Positions 8,601-15,131 of a stretch of 25,373 nt of DNA are shown one piece after another (position 1 is the first letter of the stretch; each line of letters begins with the position of its first letter). The DNA is from Actinomycetes bacterium (GTDB lineage: Bacteria > Actinomycetota > Actinomycetes > Actinomycetales > Demequinaceae), in assembly GCA_023432235.1 (NCBI GenBank), contig JAEYUX010000135.1:1-25373 (forward strand), written 5' to 3'. Position numbers and translations under genes: made by a program. The notes beneath the pieces were generated by a model. The model ran no database searches. It was not told where the DNA came from and saw only the letters and a program-made list of their open reading frames with translations.

Positions 8601-9100
8601 CCGCGGCCCCCACCGCCCGCGACTGCCTTCACAAAGACGGGGAATCCGATCTCGTCTGCTCGCGCGACGAGAGCATCAATGTCCGTCCCTGGGTCGGAGG
8701 ACTGCAACGTGGGGATCCCCGCGGCGCGGGCGCGATCAATCGCGGTCTTCTTATTGCCCGCCATTTCCAGGACCTCTGCAGGCGGACCGACAAAGGTGAT
8801 CCCGTTGTCGGCGCACGCACGTGCAAGGTCGGGGTTCTCGCTGAGGAAGCCGTAACCGGGGTACACGGCGTCAGCACCGGAGAGCTTCGCCACGCGCATG
8901 ATCTCGTCAATGTCGAGATATGCCCGCACGGGGTGCTCGACCTCACCGATCTGATACGCCTCGTCCGCTTTGAGGCGGTGTTCTGACATGCGGTCCTCAT
9001 ACGGGAACACCGCCACCGTCCGAGCGCCGTTTTCGAACGCAGCGCGGAATGCGCGCACAGCGATCTCGGCACGGTTGGCAACGAGGACCTTAGAGAACAT
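5693..9100 (-). CDS. pyc: Pyruvate carboxylase
   Basis: Biotin-dependent anaplerotic enzyme making oxaloacetate from pyruvate, bicarbonate and ATP. The 1135-aa single chain has the full domain order. Biotin carboxylase is at residues 1-450, with the ATP-grasp loop GGGGRGM (162-168) and EMNPRVQVEHTVTE (about 292-305). The carboxyltransferase domain starts at TDTTFRDAHQSLLATR (532-547) and contains AIKDMAGLL and HLHTHDTAGG, the metal-site residues. The C-terminal biotinyl domain has EAMKM with the biotin lysine at K1100. ATG at 9100 is preceded by GAAGGG at suitable spacing. The first part of the chain begins at the consensus MFSKVLVANRAEIAVR, so the start is secure. It lies between an Rv1830-like MerR gene and a flavodoxin gene on the same strand but with 90-120 bp gaps, so it is probably its own transcription unit. 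Confidence 0.97.
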   Translation of the reverse strand: MFSKVLVANRAEIAVRAFRAAFENGARTVAVFPYEDRMSEHRLKADEAYQIGEVEHPVRAYLDIDEIMRVAKLSGADAVYPGYGFLSENPDLARACADNGITFVGPPAEVLEMAGNKKTAIDRARAAGIPTLQSSDPGTDIDALVARADEIGFPVFVKAVAGGGGRGMRRVERREDLVDALKAAMREANAAFGDPTVFLEQAVLRPRHIEVQILADQYGNVVHLYERDCSLQRRHQKVVEIAPAPNLDPEIREALCRDAVAFAKSINYVNAGTVEFLLDTEGERAGQHVFIEMNPRVQVEHTVTEEVTDIDIVSTQLRIASGESLEDIGIRQDEVRTNGFAIQTRITTEDPANGFQPDTGRIIAYRSPGGAGVRLDGATGLAGGRVTAHFDSMLVKLTCRGRDFPAAVSRARRALAEFRIRGVANNIPFLKAVLDDPEFLAGDFSTRFIEDHPDLLTVSQSAERSTKLMEFLAHVSINRPNGEPPLPIRTATKLPTIDVSSPVPDGALQRLRELGPTGFAQALRAQKELAVTDTTFRDAHQSLLATRLRTYDMLQVADHLSRMTPQLLSVEAWGGATYDVAMRFLSEDPWIRLAALREALPNLPIQMLLRGRNTVGYTPYPDEVATAFVQEAAHTGVDIFRIFDALNDLDQMRPAIDAVLETGTAVAEGTVCYTADLLNPGEKLYTLDYYLRIAEELVKAGVHMLAIKDMAGLLRPYAAKKLVTALRENFDVPVHLHTHDTAGGQLATLIAASEAGVDAVDVANAAMAGTTSQPSMSALVAALEHTDRDTGISLDAVTDLEPYWEAVRRLYAPFESGLPGPTGRVYHHEIPGGQLSNLRQQAVSLGLGERFEDIENMYAAADRILGRLIKVTPSSKVVGDLALHLVGLGADPADFATNPSSYDVPDSVIGFLRGELGDPPGGWPEPFRSKALSGRGETKQRTQLTEDDREVLANPGPERRRRLNHLLFPAPAEDFDKAVDKYGDISVIDTYHYLYGMTPGSGEEVTIHIDKGVTMLLTLEAIAEADEHGMRWVMFNYNGQIRPVQVFDESAEVTIHSRAKADPNLPGEVGAPFAGHVTPAVAVGDRVEAGATVATIEAMKMEASITAPVGGTVTKVAINGTEPLQGGDLVVVIDS

Positions 9101-9208
9101 TGGTAACCCTTCGACGGTGCCTTTATCTTGCCAGGCCTGAGCATGCTACCGCCGCCCGCGCCTGGGTTAGAGGTCCCGGCGACGATACCGGGCGGAGACG
9201 TTCGCTAC

Positions 9209-9772
9209 CTAACTGGCGTTTGCTTTGCGGGCCCGCCTGGCAGCAAGTTCATCGATGACGTCGTCAGGCGCGGCCTGCTGATCGGCACGATCCGCAGGCA
9301 ATGACGCGAGTGATCCTTCGAGTTCGCGCCATACCTTGCCGAGGGCGATCCCAAATACGCCTTGACCACCCTGAACGAGGTCGATCACCTCGTCATCCGA
9401 GGTGCACTCGTACACGGAGGCACCGTCCGACATCAACGTGATTCGGCTCAAATCCTCGACACCACGTTCACGCAGGTGCTCCACAGCAGAACGGATTTGC
9501 TGAAGAGACACTCCCGAATCGAGGAGTCGCTTGACGACGCGCAGAACAAGGATGTCCCGGAAGCCGTAGAGCCGCTGAGTGCCGGAGCCCGTCGCAGAAC
9601 GGACGGTGGGCTCAACCAAGCCGGTACGCGCCCAGTAGTCGAGTTGGCGATACGTGATTCCTGCAGCCTTGCACGCCGCTGGACCGCGATAGCCAGCCGT
9701 CTCGTCGAACTTGGCGAGGCCGTCGTCGAACAGCACACCCTGGTCAACTGCCGGGATGTCAATGTCCGCCAT
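9209..9772 (-). CDS. MerR-family regulator, Rv1830 (McdR)-like
   Basis: DNA-binding regulator of 187 aa. The MerR-type winged helix spans about residues 28-100 (GYRGPAACKAAGITYRQLDYW, then RLYGFRDILVLRVVKRLLD). A C-terminal part, ITLMSDGASVYECTSDDEV then QGGQGVFGIALG, is characteristic of the Rv1830 group of actinobacteria, linked to cell-division control in mycobacteria. The ATG at 9772 was chosen because it has a strong GAAGGAGG ribosome site and a good promoter just upstream; an in-frame ATG at 9826 falls within that promoter's -35. The gene sits downstream of ftsR and garA as in mycobacteria, but the DUF151 nuclease gene found between the two MerR genes in Mycobacterium is absent. Target genes cannot be named from this window. 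Confidence 0.9.
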   Translation of the reverse strand: MADIDIPAVDQGVLFDDGLAKFDETAGYRGPAACKAAGITYRQLDYWARTGLVEPTVRSATGSGTQRLYGFRDILVLRVVKRLLDSGVSLQQIRSAVEHLRERGVEDLSRITLMSDGASVYECTSDDEVIDLVQGGQGVFGIALGKVWRELEGSLASLPADRADQQAAPDDVIDELAARRARKANAS

Positions 9773-9797
9773 GGCCCCTCCTTCACCTTCAACCTCA

Positions 9798-9826
9798 ACG
9801 TTAGGGTTTGAGGTCTTCCGAATCAA
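9798..9826 (-). promoter_or_regulatory. Sigma-70-type promoter of the Rv1830-like merR gene
   Basis: On the minus strand TTGATT (9826-9821) and TAACGT (9803-9798) are separated by 17 bp, a good housekeeping promoter. Transcription would begin near 9790, about 18 nt before the ATG at 9772, leaving room for the GAAGGAGG site. It makes the longer in-frame start at 9826 unlikely. Confidence 0.65.
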
Positions 9827-9873
9827 CGACCGAGGGCTTCCACGCTACCGCGTGTCGCACCCAAATACCTGGA

Positions 9874-10596
9874 TCACTCGCCAGTCGCGCGTGCTGCCTC
9901 GATCGACGCGACAAAAAGTTCCCCCGCAGCCTCGATACGCAATGCAACCGCCGTGTCAGCGGCCACAGCGTCGTCTTTGCGACGCAAAGGCGCAGCCGCC
10001 CGCTTGGCCGCCTCAAACTCCCTCTCAGCGGTTCGCACGAGGGCGCGCACTTCCCTCATATCGGCGCCTGCCTCGAGAAATCGCGCAGCGGCCGTCACGA
10101 GTCGAACGGAATTGCGCGACACCTGGCCGGGTGAGACGGGTTCCACGACCCCTTCTTCGACAAGCGCAACAATCGTGTCGACGGAGGTGCCGGCGACCTT
10201 TGCCGCCTCACTGAACCCCACGTTCTCCCCTGCCTCGCCCACCGCACTAAGCGAGACGGGCTCGTACGCCCGCCCGGCGTCGAGGTCGGCAAGTCGCTCC
10301 TTGATCACACTGAGAGGTGTGTACGCGTCGCGCTGTTGCCGGAGGACAAAACGGAGGCGTTCAATGTGGGAAATCGAATAGTGGCGGTAACCCGACGCCG
10401 TGCGGTGCGGGCACACAAGCCCTTGAGCGTCGAGAAAGCGCAACTTGGACGGACTGAGTGAAGGGAACTCGCCGCTCAACGCCGCAAGAACGTCACCCAC
10501 CCGCAGCGTCGGCTGTTGCCCAAGCGAGTGAGGCCAGGATCCCTGAGGGCGCTCCGCTCCGCTTAGTTCGCCGACGTTAGTGACGGGCTCGCTCAC
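9874..10596 (-). CDS. ftsR: MerR-family cell-division regulator FtsR (Rv1828 type)
   Basis: Regulator of 240 aa in the group of Corynebacterium FtsR and mycobacterial Rv1828. The winged-helix domain lies at about 30-95 (LRVGDVLAALSGEFPSLSPS, then KLRFLDAQGLVCPHR and SGYRHYSISHIERLRFVLRQ), and a second helical part (EAAKVAGTSVDTIVALVEEG) resembles another HTH, as usual in this group. FtsR of C. glutamicum activates ftsZ; the same role here is inferred. The GTG at 10596 (MSEPVTNVGE) begins 10 nt after the garA stop and is preferred over an in-frame ATG at 10689 that would overlap garA by more than 80 bp. It has only a weak GAAAG ribosome site, so coupling to garA translation is likely. A good promoter for the next gene follows its stop. 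Confidence 0.9.
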   Translation of the reverse strand: MSEPVTNVGELSGAERPQGSWPHSLGQQPTLRVGDVLAALSGEFPSLSPSKLRFLDAQGLVCPHRTASGYRHYSISHIERLRFVLRQQRDAYTPLSVIKERLADLDAGRAYEPVSLSAVGEAGENVGFSEAAKVAGTSVDTIVALVEEGVVEPVSPGQVSRNSVRLVTAAARFLEAGADMREVRALVRTAEREFEAAKRAAAPLRRKDDAVAADTAVALRIEAAGELFVASIEAARATGE

Positions 10597-10606
10597 GCGC
10601 TGGCTT

Positions 10607-11029
10607 TCAGGACGCGCTGCCGGGGTGGAACGTGAGGCGGTACTTGCCGATTTGAACCTCATCGCCTGCCGTGAGTGTCGCCTCTGCAACCCGCTCGCGA
10701 TTCACGTACGTGCCATTGAGCGAGCCTGCGTCACGCACTGCAAACGTCGTGCCTTGGCGCACGAAGTGTGCGTGCTCGCGGCTCACAGTGACGTCGTCAA
10801 GGAAGATGTCGCACGACACAGACCGGCCTGCCACGGTCAGGTCGACGTCAAGGAGGAACCGTGCTCCGGCGTTCGGCCCATGGTGCACGATGAGGAGCGC
10901 GTGATCCTCCGCAAGCGCCTCCACGGCAGTTTGGTCCTGCTGGCTGAGGCGAACCGGTCCCTGATCATCGGCAGGAAGTGCCGAGGCAAGGGACATGGTG
11001 CGCTCGACCGGGGTCTCGTCGAATGTCAT
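10607..11029 (-). CDS. garA: FHA-domain regulator GarA/OdhI
   Basis: Forkhead-associated protein of 140 aa. In mycobacteria and corynebacteria this protein binds and inhibits 2-oxoglutarate dehydrogenase and affects glutamate metabolism until phosphorylated by PknB/PknG. The FHA domain spans about 45-135 with GRSVSCDIFLDD (68-79), SREH (83-86) and SLNGTYVN (103-110), the phosphothreonine-binding residues. The N-terminal tail MTFDETPVERTMSLAS carries T6 and T11 but lacks the paired ETTSVF threonines of GarA/OdhI. ATG at 11029 has an AGGAGG site. It follows the pgsA-like gene by 23 bp and precedes ftsR, matching the conserved actinobacterial order. Pyruvate carboxylase lies on the same strand nearby, so carbon-flux genes share this region. 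Confidence 0.94.
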   Translation of the reverse strand: MTFDETPVERTMSLASALPADDQGPVRLSQQDQTAVEALAEDHALLIVHHGPNAGARFLLDVDLTVAGRSVSCDIFLDDVTVSREHAHFVRQGTTFAVRDAGSLNGTYVNRERVAEATLTAGDEVQIGKYRLTFHPGSAS

Positions 11030-11052
11030 AGCGCCTCCTCTCTGCCCTCATC

Positions 11053-11661
11053 CTAGGCGGTCGTCGCGGCTCGCGCGCCTGCCTTCCTCACTTGTGAGAG
11101 GTATTGCACCGCGGAAGCCCAATACGCAATCGCAGCGGCTGTCGCGCCCCAGATCGCGATCGCGTGGACAACGTCCCAGCGCTCGTATGCAAGGTAGGAC
11201 AGCGGGAGGAACACGTACAAGGCGAACGTGGCCGCCTTGCCAAGAAATGTCACGATGGGCGTCTCCTTTGTGCGCCTACGCAACCACAACAGCGCAAGGC
11301 CCATGACAACGTCACGGGCAAGCAGGACGGCGAGGAGCCACCACGGAATGATGTCGCGCCACGCCAAGCCAAGAACGACGACGACGGTGAGGAGCCGGTC
11401 GGCGGCCGGATCCAAGACGCGACCAAGGGCGGATGTCTGATTGAGCTTCCGGGCAAGGTAACCATCGAGAAAGTCGCTGACGCCGGCAACCGCTAACGCT
11501 GTGATCGCCCAGCCGTCGTGGCGCGAGACGAGGAGCACGCCGAACACGACGATGAGTGCGATGCGCGTGAACGTGATCGCATTGGGCACGGTCAATTGCG
11601 CACGCAAGCCGCGCGGCGCCCGCGCTACCGTATCGGCGTTCTGCAATGGGTCAGAAGACAT
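11053..11661 (-). CDS. CDP-alcohol phosphatidyltransferase (PgsA-like)
   Basis: Integral membrane phospholipid enzyme of 202 aa. The complete CDP-alcohol phosphatidyltransferase signature is present: D63-x2-D66-G-x2-A-R71-x8-G80-x3-D84-x3-D88. About six hydrophobic helices follow or surround it. Actinobacterial relatives beside garA include Rv1822 (annotated PgsA2). The product could be phosphatidylglycerophosphate, or cardiolipin as for the CDP-alcohol-type cardiolipin synthase of Streptomyces, so I leave the symbol empty. The ATG at 11661 has no Shine-Dalgarno but a TACCAT hexamer exactly 6 nt upstream, predicting a leaderless transcript that may run on through garA (23 bp gap) and ftsR (10 bp gap). 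Confidence 0.9.
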   Translation of the reverse strand: MSSDPLQNADTVARAPRGLRAQLTVPNAITFTRIALIVVFGVLLVSRHDGWAITALAVAGVSDFLDGYLARKLNQTSALGRVLDPAADRLLTVVVVLGLAWRDIIPWWLLAVLLARDVVMGLALLWLRRRTKETPIVTFLGKAATFALYVFLPLSYLAYERWDVVHAIAIWGATAAAIAYWASAVQYLSQVRKAGARAATTA

Positions 11662-11673
11662 GACCCAATGGTA
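11659..11673 (-). promoter_or_regulatory. Predicted leaderless promoter (-10) of the pgsA-like gene
   Basis: On the minus strand TACCAT (11673-11668) is followed by 6 nt (TGGGTC) and the ATG at 11661. It lies in the 21-bp gap after the 49-aa gene. No Shine-Dalgarno is present, so initiation on a leaderless mRNA is predicted. Confidence 0.5.
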
Positions 11674-11682
11674 GGACCGCCG

Positions 11683-11832
11683 CTACAGGGGCTTCTTGAG
11701 CTCCATCACCTGGTCGACCTTTTCGGTCGCCACACGGATTGCCTCATCGTCGCTTGCCCCACGCGCGATTTCGTTGGCACGAATCTGTTCGAAGACCTCA
11801 TGCCTGCTCGGCGTCTTGTCGTTGTCAGTCAT
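11683..11832 (-). CDS. Small conserved-looking protein, 49 aa, function unknown
   Basis: Charged 49-residue protein with the form of one helical hairpin: MTDNDKTPSRHEVFEQIRAN, then a turn at ARGASDDEA, then a second helix to VDQVMELKKPL. No cysteines, signal peptide or membrane segment. I do not recognise a named family, though small proteins of this type occur in actinobacteria. The ATG at 11832 has a strong AAGGAGG site; the in-frame extension to 11982 would run into the ribonuclease gene with unlikely sequence and no ribosome site. It sits 35 bp after the ribonuclease stop and 21 bp before the pgsA-like gene, so it is probably co-transcribed with the ribonuclease. Confidence 0.75.
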   Translation of the reverse strand: MTDNDKTPSRHEVFEQIRANEIARGASDDEAIRVATEKVDQVMELKKPL

Positions 11833-11867
11833 TTCGCCTCCTTGCTCGTAGAACGACGCTATCGCCC

Positions 11868-13316
11868 TCAGGGTTCCGGCGCCAGTGACAGGGGAAGTGC
11901 CTCGAAGCGCGGGCCGTTCTCGATGTCGGTGCTGACGAGCCGCACTCTCTGCCGCCGGCCCACCGCGATCTCGCCCGAGCACCGCGCAACGACGGCAGGG
12001 TTCTCGAGTTGCACTGTTTTTTCGTCAAGACCGACTCCGGTGAACACGTGGCCCAAGTGCGGCGCAAGAACGGCAGCCTCAACAGCGTCGACGCAAGCCC
12101 GATCCACGCGGCCGGACCGCGCCACTCCCGTTGCCATTGCCTTACCTACGCGCTGCAATCCCTCGCGTGCCCACTCCGGGACTGCTCGACCGGATGTGTA
12201 GGCGAGACACACTTCGGTGCCGTAGCGGTCGACAAGTCGCCTGAGCGGAGCTGTCACATGTGCGTACGGCGCGGCGAGAGCGCCGTGACGTGGTTGCTCC
12301 GGCACGGGCGTGCCTCGTTCTACGTCGAAGTGGTCCCAACTCGCACCACGGAACAACGCAACGGCGGCGGTGAGGAATGCCGCACCTTTGGCGCTTGACG
12401 GGTCGATGTGGTGGAGGAGCTCGGCGTACGAGTCATCCGCCGGCCAGTCAATGCCGATTGCCGCGGCTTGGCGACGCAAGCGCGTCAGCGCGTCCTCTGA
12501 GGCAGGAGGCATCGTGCGAAGCACCCCCATGCCAGCCTCAATCATGAGTTTTGCCGCTGCCATGCCTGTCATCAGCGAGACCTGAGCATTGTCGTCTTCG
12601 ATTCCGCGGCCTGCCCGAAACTCAAGGTGCAGCCCACTGCCGTTCGACGTCACAACCTGACTCGGCTTTGGCAACGAGATCGCCCCCGCACGATCCATCG
12701 CGGCGCGGCGAGCCGTGCCTACCTCACCCAACAAGGCGACGAGCGCAGCGGCTTCGCCTGTGGCCCCCTCGTGCAATTCGTCGTATGCGTACTGCGTCCG
12801 GGAACGCACCCACGCCCTTGTCACGTCATGGAGGCCAAGTGAACCGTCCTGCGCAACGGCCATATCCCACACGACCGCTTTGGTGCGTTGACCGGGCAAC
12901 AGCGATGCGAAGCCTTCTGCGAGGGCTGGCGGATGAAGCCCCACTCGCACATCAGGGCAGTACACCGTCTCGACGCGCTCCCAGGCATCGAGGTCAATCG
13001 CACCTCCTGGAACGACGTGTGCGGCAACGTCCGCAATGGCATAGCGAACCCGCCAACCGTTCCGGGTTCGGGTGATCGCCACCGCCTGGTCGAGGTCGCG
13101 CGCCCCAGCCGGATCAAGAGTGACAAATGGAATGTCCGAGAGATCTATCCGTTTGTCTTCAATGTGCGGGTCTTCCTCCCGCTCGCTGGCGATCGCGACC
13201 TCCTTGGCTACCGCCGCTGGGCGGTCCTCGGACACGCCTTCGCGAGCACGAATCGCGGCAAAGGTGGGAGACAAGTGAGCAAGCGGGGCGCGAGCGACCA
13301 GGCGACGAGTCGTCAT
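11868..13316 (-). CDS. Short RNB-domain ribonuclease (RNase II/R family)
   Basis: Predicted 3'-5' exoribonuclease of 482 aa. The RNB catalytic motif FVTLDPAGARDLDQAVAI lies at 64-81, giving D68, D74 and D76, which line up with D201, D207 and D209 of E. coli RNase II; the fourth position (D210) is Q77 here. The RNA-binding/catalytic YAHVTAPLRRLVDRYG motif is near residue 360. The chain is shorter than RNase II/R (about 640-810 aa) and lacks the N-terminal cold-shock domains; only a short C-terminal part with weak OB-like character remains. This truncated architecture is what I recall for actinobacterial RNB proteins, so it is not a broken gene. ATG at 13316 has no Shine-Dalgarno but a TAGGCT hexamer 6 nt upstream. 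It is divergent from a marR gene across 72 bp. Confidence 0.9.
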   Translation of the reverse strand: MTTRRLVARAPLAHLSPTFAAIRAREGVSEDRPAAVAKEVAIASEREEDPHIEDKRIDLSDIPFVTLDPAGARDLDQAVAITRTRNGWRVRYAIADVAAHVVPGGAIDLDAWERVETVYCPDVRVGLHPPALAEGFASLLPGQRTKAVVWDMAVAQDGSLGLHDVTRAWVRSRTQYAYDELHEGATGEAAALVALLGEVGTARRAAMDRAGAISLPKPSQVVTSNGSGLHLEFRAGRGIEDDNAQVSLMTGMAAAKLMIEAGMGVLRTMPPASEDALTRLRRQAAAIGIDWPADDSYAELLHHIDPSSAKGAAFLTAAVALFRGASWDHFDVERGTPVPEQPRHGALAAPYAHVTAPLRRLVDRYGTEVCLAYTSGRAVPEWAREGLQRVGKAMATGVARSGRVDRACVDAVEAAVLAPHLGHVFTGVGLDEKTVQLENPAVVARCSGEIAVGRRQRVRLVSTDIENGPRFEALPLSLAPEP

Positions 13317-13328
13317 GAAACCAGCCTA
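13314..13328 (-). promoter_or_regulatory. Predicted leaderless promoter (-10) of the RNB ribonuclease gene
   Basis: On the minus strand TAGGCT (13328-13323) lies exactly 6 nt (GGTTTC) before the ATG at 13316. The hexamer is identical to the one before lnt. There is no Shine-Dalgarno. Confidence 0.5.
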
Positions 13329-13359
13329 AAGCGCGCAGACACCGCTCTTTCCCTTGGTC

Positions 13360-13391
13360 AGCGGGAGGCACTCGTCTACCCTCAAGGCATG
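13360..13391 (+). promoter_or_regulatory. Leaderless promoter of marR
   Basis: TTGGTC (-35, starting at 13354) and TACCCT (-10, 13377-13382) are separated by 17 bp, and the ATG at 13389 begins 6 nt after the -10. This is the best-formed of the leaderless promoters in the window because both hexamers are visible. Confidence 0.55.
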
Positions 13392-13892
13392 GACCAGGAG
13401 ATCGGAGCGGACGTCGCGCTGTTTCGAGCGCTGAGCCTCGCTGCGCGTCAGTTGAACGCCGCCGTGGAGCAAAGGCTTCAGAGCGCCGCCAATATTTCCT
13501 TGCCTGAGTTCGAGATTCTCTCGGCCTTGCGCGCTGCCCCAGACAACAAGGTTCGCGCCGGAGAACTGGGCGTCATGCTCGCGTGGGAAAAGTCCCGCAC
13601 GTCCCACCAGGTCGCACGAATGCAACGCCGAGGTCTTGTGTCGCGCGCCACGTGTCATGACGATCTGCGAGGCACGTGGGTGGGTCTCACCGACGCCGGT
13701 TGGGACGCTATTGCGGCCGCAACTCCCGCGTATCGAGAAGCCGTGGAAGCTCAGTTGTCAGGCGTCATTGGAACGGACGACGCCGACGCCATTGCGCGCT
13801 TGGCACTTCAGGTGAGCCGACGCGTCGCACCAGAGAGCTGCCACAGCGAGGTCTCAGCGTTGGAGCGCTCGCTCGGGCTTATCTCTCGCTAG
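13389..13892 (+). CDS. MarR-family transcriptional regulator
   Basis: Winged-helix repressor-type protein of 167 aa. The core is ISLPEFEILSALRAAP (helix 2), then VRAGELGVMLAWEKSRTSHQ (recognition HTH), followed by RMQRRGLVSRATCHDDLRG, the wing with its Asp-Arg, and VGLTDAGWDAIAAATPAYRE. C-terminal dimerisation helix follows. The ATG at 13389 fits the family N-terminus (ALFRALSLAARQLNAAVEQR) and the promoter; an open frame continuing upstream is antisense to the ribonuclease gene and not coding. It is divergent from the ribonuclease gene with only 72 bp between, so it may control itself and that gene. Its stop overlaps the convergent EI24-like gene by 14 bp. Ligand and regulon are unknown. Confidence 0.92.
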   Translation: MDQEIGADVALFRALSLAARQLNAAVEQRLQSAANISLPEFEILSALRAAPDNKVRAGELGVMLAWEKSRTSHQVARMQRRGLVSRATCHDDLRGTWVGLTDAGWDAIAAATPAYREAVEAQLSGVIGTDDADAIARLALQVSRRVAPESCHSEVSALERSLGLISR

Positions 13893-14634
13893 CACCGTCC
13901 ACCACGTAACGCGCAAGGTGCGCGCCGCCTGCAAATGACAACGGCATCGTGAGGACCGCCAGCGGCGCAAACGACGAGGCGATGAACGCCGTCGCACCAA
14001 AACCGACAGCGACGGCTCGGCGCTGACCAAGGAGGCGCCGCCGTTGCGCGAACGTGAGTCCGCGCCGTTCGAAAGACGCTGCAGTGAACTCAAGCGCGAG
14101 GAGCCACCCGCCAATCGTCGCGCCAAGAATCCATGCCGCCATCGCACCAATCACGGGCACGATACCGAGCAGGCCCACCGCAATCGCTAGCGGCACACTG
14201 AGAGCGATCATCGATACGCCCTCCCCCACCGAACGGCGCACCGAGCGCCACCACGGCTCCTCCACAACGGTGGGGACGGGTCCGAGCGACTCATCGACTC
14301 GTCGTGAGATGAGGTCAAAGACGCCTTGACCGAGCAGTGAAGTCACCGAGACAAAAGTGAGGACCGCGACGACTAACGCGCCACTGATGACGGCAACAGC
14401 GGCAGCGACCTGCACGATGCCGTGCCATGCGCCGTCACCCACCAATGCGTCGGCGATCGATCCGCTGATGCGATCAAGCGAAGCAAAAAGCACGATGAAA
14501 CCTGCGGCAAAGAGCCACGCCGTCATCAGTCCTGGTAAGAGCCCCACAGCAGCGAGGCCCGGACGTGACCGCCACAGCCCCACTCCCCTGCCATAGAGGC
14601 GGACGCCAAAGGCAAGATCACGGATCACGCGCAT
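13879..14634 (-). CDS. EI24/CysZ-like integral membrane protein
   Basis: Membrane protein of 251 aa with hydrophobic segments at about 26-52, 74-98, 138-182 (probably two passes) and 203-235. The segment between helix 2 and 3 (GQGVFDLISRRVDESLG) and the Gly-rich third/fourth helices match the EI24/CysZ (formerly DUF540) family. CysZ of proteobacteria imports sulfate; actinobacterial members have no proven substrate and no sulfur genes are nearby, so transport of sulfate is not claimed. The ATG at 14634 lies 6 nt after TAGCGT with no Shine-Dalgarno, so a leaderless mRNA is predicted, even though osmC ends only 28 bp upstream. Its 3' end overlaps marR tail to tail. Confidence 0.82.
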   Translation of the reverse strand: MRVIRDLAFGVRLYGRGVGLWRSRPGLAAVGLLPGLMTAWLFAAGFIVLFASLDRISGSIADALVGDGAWHGIVQVAAAVAVISGALVVAVLTFVSVTSLLGQGVFDLISRRVDESLGPVPTVVEEPWWRSVRRSVGEGVSMIALSVPLAIAVGLLGIVPVIGAMAAWILGATIGGWLLALEFTAASFERRGLTFAQRRRLLGQRRAVAVGFGATAFIASSFAPLAVLTMPLSFAGGAHLARYVVDGASER

Positions 14635-14646
14635 GACGGCACGCTA
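14632..14646 (-). promoter_or_regulatory. Predicted leaderless promoter (-10) of the EI24-like gene
   Basis: On the minus strand TAGCGT (14646-14641) is followed by 6 nt (GCCGTC) and the ATG at 14634. It sits in the 28-bp gap after osmC, giving this gene its own promoter. Confidence 0.5.
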
Positions 14647-14662
14647 CCTGGAGTAGCCGCGC

Positions 14663-15094
14663 CTACGAACGCAACGACACCTCGTCCATCTCGATGGTGG
14701 TGCCGGCAAGCGCTTGAGACACGGGGCAGCCGTCCTTCACAGCTGCTGTCAATGCGCGGAAGTCTTCGTCCGAGATCCCCGGGATAGTCGCGGCAACACG
14801 TAGCCCAATGCGGGTGATGCCTTCGCCTGGGACGAATGTGACGGCCGCGGAGACATCAATGCGGTCTGCCTCGAGGCCCTTGCCAGCGAGTTCATGCGAC
14901 ATTGCCATCGCGTAGCACGCAGCATGGGCGGCTCCGAGGAGCTCCTCAGGAGTGGTGGTCGCCACTTGTCCCTCTGACCGAGCCTTCCAATTGACGTTGA
15001 ACGTTCCAGCGCCAGAGGTTGCCAGGTTTGTGCTGCCACTGCCCGCAACAAGAGTGCCGGACCAGGTGGCTGTCGCAGTGCTTGTCACGCTCAT
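14663..15094 (-). CDS. osmC: OsmC family peroxiredoxin
   Basis: Thiol-dependent organic hydroperoxide reductase of 143 aa. The two redox cysteines are C60 in GAAHAACYAMAMS and C123 in KDGCPVSQAL, matching C59/C125 of E. coli OsmC in spacing. N-terminal TATATWSGTLVAGSGS is the usual OsmC beta strand rather than the Ohr type. Cytoplasmic. ATG at 15094 has an AAGGAG site. A GGAAC-N18-GTT stress promoter overlaps the end of the MFS gene upstream, so osmC can be induced independently of it; this fits an enzyme of oxidative defence. Known partners (lipoylated proteins in some bacteria) are not encoded here. Confidence 0.95.
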   Translation of the reverse strand: MSVTSTATATWSGTLVAGSGSTNLATSGAGTFNVNWKARSEGQVATTTPEELLGAAHAACYAMAMSHELAGKGLEADRIDVSAAVTFVPGEGITRIGLRVAATIPGISDEDFRALTAAVKDGCPVSQALAGTTIEMDEVSLRS

Positions 15095-15131
15095 TTCACA
15101 ACTCCTTCTCTGCGTTCCCTGTTATTGGCGC

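Noticed and set aside
6884..8986. A 700-codon open frame on the plus strand
   Set aside because: It is antisense to pyc, whose domains are fully intact; composition is Arg/Val/Asp-rich shadow sequence of a GC-rich gene and no ribosome site precedes it.
9101..9208. CCCGG-N8-CCGGG hairpin after the Rv1830-like gene as a terminator
   Set aside because: Only five base pairs and no T-run follows on the minus strand.
9773..9826. N-terminal extension of the Rv1830-like MerR protein to an ATG at 9826
   Set aside because: The region holds a TTGATT-17-TAACGT promoter, and the ATG at 9772 has a much better ribosome site.
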